Shown piece after piece: positions 1 through 4,900 of a stretch of DNA of 11,795 bases (the first letter of the stretch is position 1; every line of letters starts with the position of its first letter). A program made the position numbers and the translations under genes. The stretch is from Chloroflexota bacterium (lineage in GTDB: Bacteria > Chloroflexota > Anaerolineae > Anaerolineales > UBA11858). The notes beneath the pieces were generated by a model. It saw only the letters and a program-made list of their open reading frames with translations. It ran no database searches and had not been told where the DNA came from. The stretch is from positions 1,843 to 13,637 of the forward strand of contig DOTA01000394.1 of assembly GCA_003513015.1 (NCBI GenBank). Direction: 5' to 3'.

Positions 1-455
1 AGGTGATTGCCACTGAGCACAATGATGGTGCCGGTTTCGCCGGTAATCAGGCCTTGCAAAATGTTCTCGCCCAGTAATTCTTGCGGAAGAATATTTTTCG
101 GGTTAATAATTTCGGATTCTGTGACCGTCAGAATATCGTTCACCGCTTTCACAATCAGCCCCAAGGTATGACCCTGATAGTTGACTAATAAAATGGGGGT
201 GTGCAAATGCAGTTCAGTTTTGGGGAAGTTGAGAAGTTTCTGCATATCGATGACGGGCACCAACATGCCCCTGACATTGATGACGCCTAAAATCAGGGGG
301 TCAAACTGTTGAATGGAAGTGATCGCGACGATAGGGATGATTTGCATGATCGCTTCCAGAGGCAGCGCGTATTTTTGGTTGACTAACTCAAAAGTGAGGA
401 AGTGCTTTTGCTGTGCTTGACCAGAATTTTCCGAACCGGAAGTGTTTGCTAACAT
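1..455 (-). CDS. cheW: CheW-like chemotaxis coupling protein (3' end cut by window edge)
   Basis: CheW proteins are small cytoplasmic SH3-like adaptors that link chemoreceptors to the histidine kinase CheA. I translated 151 codons from the ATG at 455-453. The protein begins MLANTSGSEN, followed by a CheW core: the early strand HFLTFELVNQKYALPL (residues 18-33) and the hallmark segment LGVINVRGMLVPVID at about 56-70, with the conserved Arg at 62 in the NVRG turn. The late strand TIIVLSG (about 143-149) is where family members approach their C-terminus, so only a short tail is probably missing. The start is supported by a Shine-Dalgarno sequence GGAAGGA at 464-470, 8 nt upstream, lying inside the last codons of the preceding gene. 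Only 5 nt separate that gene's stop from this ATG, so the two are co-transcribed. Other chemosensory genes (receptor, CheA) may follow beyond the left edge; this is not visible. A CheW domain of a larger protein cannot be fully excluded, but the small size and own start argue for stand-alone CheW. Confidence 0.9.
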   Translation of the reverse strand, partial: MLANTSGSENSGQAQQKHFLTFELVNQKYALPLEAIMQIIPIVAITSIQQFDPLILGVINVRGMLVPVIDMQKLLNFPKTELHLHTPILLVNYQGHTLGLIVKAVNDILTVTESEIINPKNILPQELLGENILQGLITGETGTIIVLSGNH

Positions 456-460
456 TGCTT

Positions 461-895
461 TTATCCTTCCATTGTGGAACGCAGGGTATCCTTGATCGCA
501 TTTTGGAGCTGATCAATGTCAAAGGGATAATCCATGTGCGAGATCATCCCGGTTGGCCCAAAATTGGAGGTCTTTTGTGAGATGATCAACAAGGGTGTAT
601 AGCCCACCCGGTGGAGCAAGGAGTTTTTGGCCAGCGCCAGAGCTGGCTCACTGCTAGCTGAACTGAGGGCTACCACAATTAGATTTAGATTTTCTTCGGC
701 TACTTGATCTCTGACGGCTTCGGCCGTATCAGGCACGCAGCGAATTGTTTCGAGTTGAACGCCTTTGGGCAACTGGGTGGCCTGAAGGTTCAATTCCACC
801 GCTTTCGAGAGGCCATCGTTATCACTCAAAATGAGCACTCTTTTAATGCTCATTGGATCAAAAACCACCATGTTTTCCACGGGTTGTGCTAACAT
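461..895 (-). CDS. Degenerate receiver (pseudo-receiver) protein, CheY-like fold
   Basis: This 144-residue protein has the shape of a single receiver domain and no output domain. It keeps an acidic pair at the first strand (LILSDNDG, D25 and D27). The strand that normally ends in the phospho-accepting Asp reads NLIVVALSS, placing A76 or a neighbour where Asp should be. The last conserved site, usually K-P-F, reads D-Y-P-F, with Y123 replacing Lys. The hydrophobic strand PLLIIS (101-106) ends in a Ser, which fits the Thr/Ser switch position. It therefore probably cannot be phosphorylated normally, and may act as a constitutive docking or scaffold module. The start at 895 is preferred over Met15 (853) because AAGG at 903-906 lies 7 nt upstream of it, while Met15 has no such site. 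It is the first gene of a unit with cheW 5 nt downstream, suggesting a role with a chemosensory complex. I do not recognise a named orthologue. Confidence 0.75.
   Translation of the reverse strand: MLAQPVENMVVFDPMSIKRVLILSDNDGLSKAVELNLQATQLPKGVQLETIRCVPDTAEAVRDQVAEENLNLIVVALSSASSEPALALAKNSLLHRVGYTPLLIISQKTSNFGPTGMISHMDYPFDIDQLQNAIKDTLRSTMEG
464..470 (-). promoter_or_regulatory. Ribosome binding site of the cheW-like gene
   Basis: The minus strand reads GGAAGGA, 8 nt before the ATG at 455. The site overlaps the final coding codons of the preceding pseudo-receiver gene, which points to translational coupling and fixes the cheW start. Confidence 0.75.
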
Positions 896-902
896 TTTCT
901 TA

Positions 903-906
903 CCTT
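903..906 (-). promoter_or_regulatory. Ribosome binding site of the pseudo-receiver gene
   Basis: The minus strand reads AAGG followed by TAAGAAA and then the ATG at 895-893, a spacing of 7 nt. It supports this start over the in-frame ATG 14 codons further in. Confidence 0.6.
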
Positions 907-985
907 ATGGCTGTATATTGCTATACCTGCTGGCAGAGAAGTTGTTATTGTTTGACAAACCACACATAAAAGTTGCAATATGCCT

Positions 986-1013
986 TTAATAGAATATCTG
1001 ATCAGGTTTCCAA
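986..1013 (-). promoter_or_regulatory. Candidate sigma70-type promoter for the pseudo-receiver/cheW operon
   Basis: On the minus strand TTGGAA (1008-1013) is followed after 16 bp by TATTAA (986-991). Each hexamer matches the TTGACA/TATAAT consensus at four of six positions. The resulting leader before the ATG at 895 would be about 80-85 nt. The elements are weak, as expected for an activator-dependent promoter, and three 11-bp repeats start 11 bp further upstream. Nothing else in the gap gives a better-spaced pair: a TTGTCA at about 950 has no -10 at suitable distance. Assignment rests on sequence inspection only. Confidence 0.35.
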
Positions 1014-1024
1014 ACGCCTATCAC

Positions 1025-1057
1025 AGCCTTCCAAGAACCTTCCAAAAGCCTTCCAAA
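1025..1057 (-). repeat. Three tandem 11-bp direct repeats, candidate OmpR/PhoB-type operator
   Basis: Read on the minus strand, three adjacent 11-mers are TTTGGAAGGCT (1047-1057), TTTGGAAGGTT (1036-1046) and CTTGGAAGGCT (1025-1035). The core TTGGAAGG is identical in all three. OmpR/PhoB-family regulators are known to bind head-to-tail direct repeats with an 11-bp period, one helical turn, each subunit contacting one repeat. The array lies between the terminator of the PhoB-like regulator gene and the candidate promoter of the pseudo-receiver/cheW pair, the expected place for an activator site. The -35 candidate TTGGAA at 1008-1013 resembles the core but is one base out of phase. A chance slippage repeat is the alternative. 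Confidence 0.55.
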
Positions 1058-1086
1058 TTTCAGGAGAGCGGCCAGCCCCATAGATT

Positions 1087-1130
1087 AAAACAGGTGCGCC
1101 ACGGCAATTTTGCCGTGGCGCACCTGTTTT
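1087..1130. terminator. Perfect 20-bp hairpin, probably bidirectional Rho-independent terminator
   Basis: The arms 1087-1106 and 1111-1130 are exact inverted complements (AAAACAGGTGCGCCACGGCA and its reverse complement) around a 4-nt loop. The stem is GC-rich in the middle with A4 at one base and T4-5 at the other, so transcripts from either direction would end in a U-run. It lies about 60 nt after the stop of the response regulator gene and upstream of the candidate pseudo-receiver promoter. It therefore separates the kinase/regulator operon from the chemosensory operon. Confidence 0.85.
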
Positions 1131-1140
1131 TGAAAATTTT

Positions 1141-1171
1141 GCACCCCTTCCGGCAGGAGTGGGAGGGGTGC
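1141..1171. repeat. Second, imperfect hairpin just after the response regulator gene
   Basis: The arms GCACCCCTTCC (1141-1151) and GGGAGGGGTGC (1161-1171) can pair over 11 positions, including one G-U, around a 9-nt loop. On the minus strand it is followed by AAAATTTTC rather than a clear U-run, so alone it would be a poor terminator. It may protect the 3' end or assist the stronger hairpin next to it. Confidence 0.45.
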
Positions 1172-1190
1172 TCGGAAAAATAAACCAGGT

Positions 1191-1895
1191 TCAATCCATT
1201 TGCGGCTCGAATACATACCCCATTCCGGGTCGGGTAAGAATATATTGCGGATCGTTAGGGTCCGGCTCGATCTTTTTACGCAGGCGATGGATGGCCTGCC
1301 AGACAAGATGTTGGTCGGTTTCATAGCCCGGCCCCCAGATATTTTCGAGCAGGTAAGCGGGCACCATCACGCGCCGGGCGTGCATCACCATTTCGCGTAG
1401 CAGCCGGTATTCGGTGGGGGTTAGCGTGATTTCTTCCCCGGCCATAAAGACGCGCTGTTGAACAAAATCGATGCGCAAATCGCCCGTGGAGTAACTTTCT
1501 TGGGATAGCGGGCGCTCCGAAGTATCGACGCGCCGCAGGGCAGAACGCACCCGGGCCAGCAGCTCCTCGGGGTTGAAGGGTTTGGTAACATAATCATCTG
1601 CCCCCAAATCCAGCCCTTTAACTTTATCCATATCGGAGGCCATGGCGGTAAGCATGATGATGGGTACTGCCGAGAATTCTCGAATGCGTTTACAGGCCGA
1701 GAGACCATCTAAAACGGGCATTCGCACATCCAGGATTACCAAATCCGGTGATTCGGAGGCCGCCAGATCGACCGCGGCTTGCCCGTTATGAGCGGAGATC
1801 ACCTGGTAGCCACTGGCGATCAAATTTACTCGCACGGCCTGAACATAACGCGGTTCATCATCCACAATTAAAATTTTGAAGATTCTATCGTTCAT
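1191..1895 (-). CDS. OmpR/PhoB-family DNA-binding response regulator
   Basis: This 234-residue protein is a two-component transcription factor. The receiver domain (about 5-120) has every canonical residue: the acidic cluster D12-D13-E14, phospho-acceptor D56 in LVILDVRMP, T83 in IIMLTA and K105 in VTKPF. After a short linker, residues about 133-230 form a winged helix-turn-helix, with the entry strand GDLRIDF, the segment LTPTEYRLL, recognition-helix region HLVWQAIHRLRKKIE and the wing hairpin TRPGMGYVF. The frame is open upstream to a GTG at 1952 and an ATG at 1922. I chose the ATG at 1895 because it puts the first strand at the usual distance, gives the family's normal length, and has AAAGAGAG at 1901-1908, 5 nt upstream. 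It follows the giant HisKA kinase gene by 103 nt with no clear terminator between them, making it the likely output of that kinase. The adjacent 11-bp repeats are a candidate target. Confidence 0.95.
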   Translation of the reverse strand: MNDRIFKILIVDDEPRYVQAVRVNLIASGYQVISAHNGQAAVDLAASESPDLVILDVRMPVLDGLSACKRIREFSAVPIIMLTAMASDMDKVKGLDLGADDYVTKPFNPEELLARVRSALRRVDTSERPLSQESYSTGDLRIDFVQQRVFMAGEEITLTPTEYRLLREMVMHARRVMVPAYLLENIWGPGYETDQHLVWQAIHRLRKKIEPDPNDPQYILTRPGMGYVFEPQMD

Positions 1896-1900
1896 GTTTG

Positions 1901-1908
1901 CTCTCTTT
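1901..1908 (-). promoter_or_regulatory. Ribosome binding site deciding the response regulator start
   Basis: The minus strand reads AAAGAGAG, then CAAAC, then the ATG at 1895-1893. The purine-rich match and 5-nt spacing favour this start over the GTG at 1952 and the ATG at 1922, neither of which has a convincing site. Confidence 0.5.
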
Positions 1909-1998
1909 GTTGTTTGGTTCATCTTCCATATACTTTCAACTTCATGAACCACAGATCACTGGCTCCAGATTGCAGACGATCTCAACTTCAACCTTGCT

Positions 1999-4900
1999 TT
2001 AAACTGTCGGCAAGCTGAAATAAATTGTGCTGCCACCGGAACCACTCTCGGCCCAAATGCGGCCGCCATGGGCCTCGATGATTGCTTTGCTGACAGATAG
2101 CCCCAGACCTGCGCCGCGCACGCCATAGGTTTCTTCTGTTTGAATGCGGTAAAAACGCTCGAAAATACGATCTAAGTTTTCCGGGGGAATGCCAATACCA
2201 TTATCGCGCACCCAAATCATAATTTGTTCATCTTCCATTTTTCCGCCGATGATAATCTGCCCCCCATTGGGCGAGTATTTGATGGCATTGCCCAAAAGGT
2301 TGCGGAGAACCTGCTCGATGCGAACGCGGTCAACATCGGTGACCAGCGGCGTGGAAGGGGAATTAATTACAAAATTATGCATGGATGAATTGGCACGCAA
2401 CCCCGTGATCACTTCGTCTGCCATTTGCATCAGATCGGCCGATTGTTTGTGAAGCTGCATTTTCCCGGCCTCGATGCGAGAAAGATCGAGCAAATTATTG
2501 ACAATCTCCGTGAGCTTATCCGATTCATCATCTATATTACTGATAAATTCGCGCTGGGTTTCGGCATCTAATTTCACATCTTTGCGCAGCAAGGTGGCTG
2601 CAAAGATTTTGATCAATCCCAAGGGCGTGCGAACTTCGTGGGAAACATTCGCGATGAATTCGGAGCGTAAGCGATCCATCTCGCGCAGGATATTCAACTC
2701 GGCAGTTTGATCTGCCAGGGCCAAATTTTGCAAACCTAACCCCAATTGATGTCCAATGGCGGTGAGAATGGGAAAATCTTCCGGTTGAAGAGATTGCTGG
2801 CTGCGTTTGAAAACGGAAATTACGCCTAAAATTTCATCGCCCGCGACAATTGGGAAGTAGATAACGACTTTTCGCTGCTCGCGCTTGGTAACATCATCGT
2901 TGAGCACAGGCTCGTTTTCCACATCGAAAATACAAATAATCTCGCCTTGCTGGTAGCAACGGCCGGCCATGCCGCTCTGAACGGAAAACTGCATAAGATC
3001 GAGGCGCGTTTGGTTTGAAATTCCCATGGAGGCCCCCAGCATAAATTCAGTGCGGTTTTCTCGGACCAATAAAATCCAGCCGCCATCCATTTGGGTCACA
3101 TCGATGGTTTTTTGTAGGGTTGTATTCAGAAGTTGTTTTTGGTCGCGTGTACTGCCGCTGCTGCTGGCGATGGTATTCAGTGCCCGTAGTTCTTCATTGT
3201 GGCGCTTCATCTCCAATTCGGCCTGTTTTCGCTCCGTAATATCGCGCACAACACTCTGTAGCACGGTTCTATTGCCATATTGAACCTGGTGAATGCTCAC
3301 TTCTACCGGCATCAGAGAACCATCTTTGCGTACGTGAACCTGTTCAAAAAGTACGCTGCCATTCTCACGCAATTGTTGCCAGATTTTCTTGTATTGTGTA
3401 GCAGGTGTGGGGGCATCAAGGTCTTCAAAACCCATCTGCAATAGTTCAGCGCGCATGTAGCCCAAACGGTGAGCTGCAATCTGGTTGGCATCGATAAATT
3501 TTTCAGTGTTCGGGTCGATAATAAAGATCGAATCGTAGGCGTTTTCAAATAATCTACGGTGCTTCTCTTCGGATGCTTGCAGGGCCTCCTCGGCTTTCAC
3601 CCGTTCGGTGATATTGTGAAGCACGCAGTGGGTCTGCATAAAATTACCATCACTATCTCGGGCTACTTTCCAGGTAAGCACCACAATCAACGGAGTTCCA
3701 TCTTTACAGATTAGCTCCAGATCGAAATTTTGATCACGGCCCAGGGTGATCAGGTTTGGGAATTGATTTCGTAAAAACTCGGCCGATTTTGGCGTCGCAA
3801 AATCTCCAAACCAACGGCCGATCACTTCTTCACGCGAATACCCAAAAGTATCGAGCCAGGCCTGATTGACTTCGAGAAACCGATTTTCAGCATCCAAGGC
3901 CTGGTAGCTGTCCGGTGCATTTTCGAAAAATAGCCGGAAGCGCTCCTCGTTTTCTCGCAGGGCATCATCAGCCCGTTTGCGCTGCAAGGAAATCGCATAT
4001 AAATCGGATAAGCGCTGGATCGTGGTGAGATCGTCATCGGTGTAGCCGGTCTTAACGTTGGCGAGCGCAATTTGCCCGATCAGCCTCTCCCCAATTTTTG
4101 CTGGGGCACTCAAAAAATTTTGGAGAGGTACATGCCCTTGAGGCAGGCCAGTGGAGGCCGGGTGTGCTTTAGGTGTGTTGGTATAGGTGGCCTGGCCGGT
4201 ATTCAAAACAGACCCCCAAAGTGAGGGGTAAAGCCCATCTGCGCCAATGGTGAATACGGTGCGACGGTCTGCTCCATTCAACTTGCATTCCGACTCCATC
4301 ATGTTTGTGAGCGTATAGGCGATATTATCTCCCGTGGTTGAGTCAATAACTGAAACAAAACCATGTTGGCTGCCGGTCAGGATCAAGGCGTAATCCAGGG
4401 TAATTTCCGTGATGGTTTCAATCGGTAGCTGCGGATCAATCAGGACGCGGCCCATATCGGCCAGCGCTTTGTTGACCGAGGCCTGATATTGCCGGTTTTT
4501 TTCGGCTTGCCGTTGCATGGTTACATCATCAAACAACACGGCAAACTGTCCCGGCTGCGGACTAAAGGCTTTAACCTGATAGTAACGTCCCAGTTCTTGA
4601 GAGAAATTTTCCATTTCGAAAATTTCATTTTGCAAAGCCACCCGCCCGTAATTTTCGATCCAATAGGGTTCGGTGTTGGGCATGATTTCCAACACGGTTT
4701 TCCCCAAAATCTCTGCGGCTTTCAATCCGGTCAGGGCTTCAAAGGCGGGATTGATTTCTAAGAAGCGATAATCGAGAGGGTTGCCATTTTCATCACAGAT
4801 GATTTCGTGCAGTGCAAAACCAGAGATCATTTGCTCAAAGAGCAAACGGTAGCGCTCTTCGCTTTTGACTAGCGCTCTTTGTGCTTGTAAGCGTCCGGTA

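Noticed and set aside
451..906. Near-identical starts of the pseudo-receiver and cheW genes (both ATGTTAGCA after a purine-rich site) as a duplication
   Set aside because: Similarity is limited to about 9 bases and the proteins diverge at once into different folds, so it is probably coincidence or a shared translation-start preference.
980..1183. A 67-codon plus-strand frame in the intergenic region
   Set aside because: It runs through the 11-bp repeats and both hairpins, has low-complexity composition and no ribosome binding site, so the regulatory reading explains it better.
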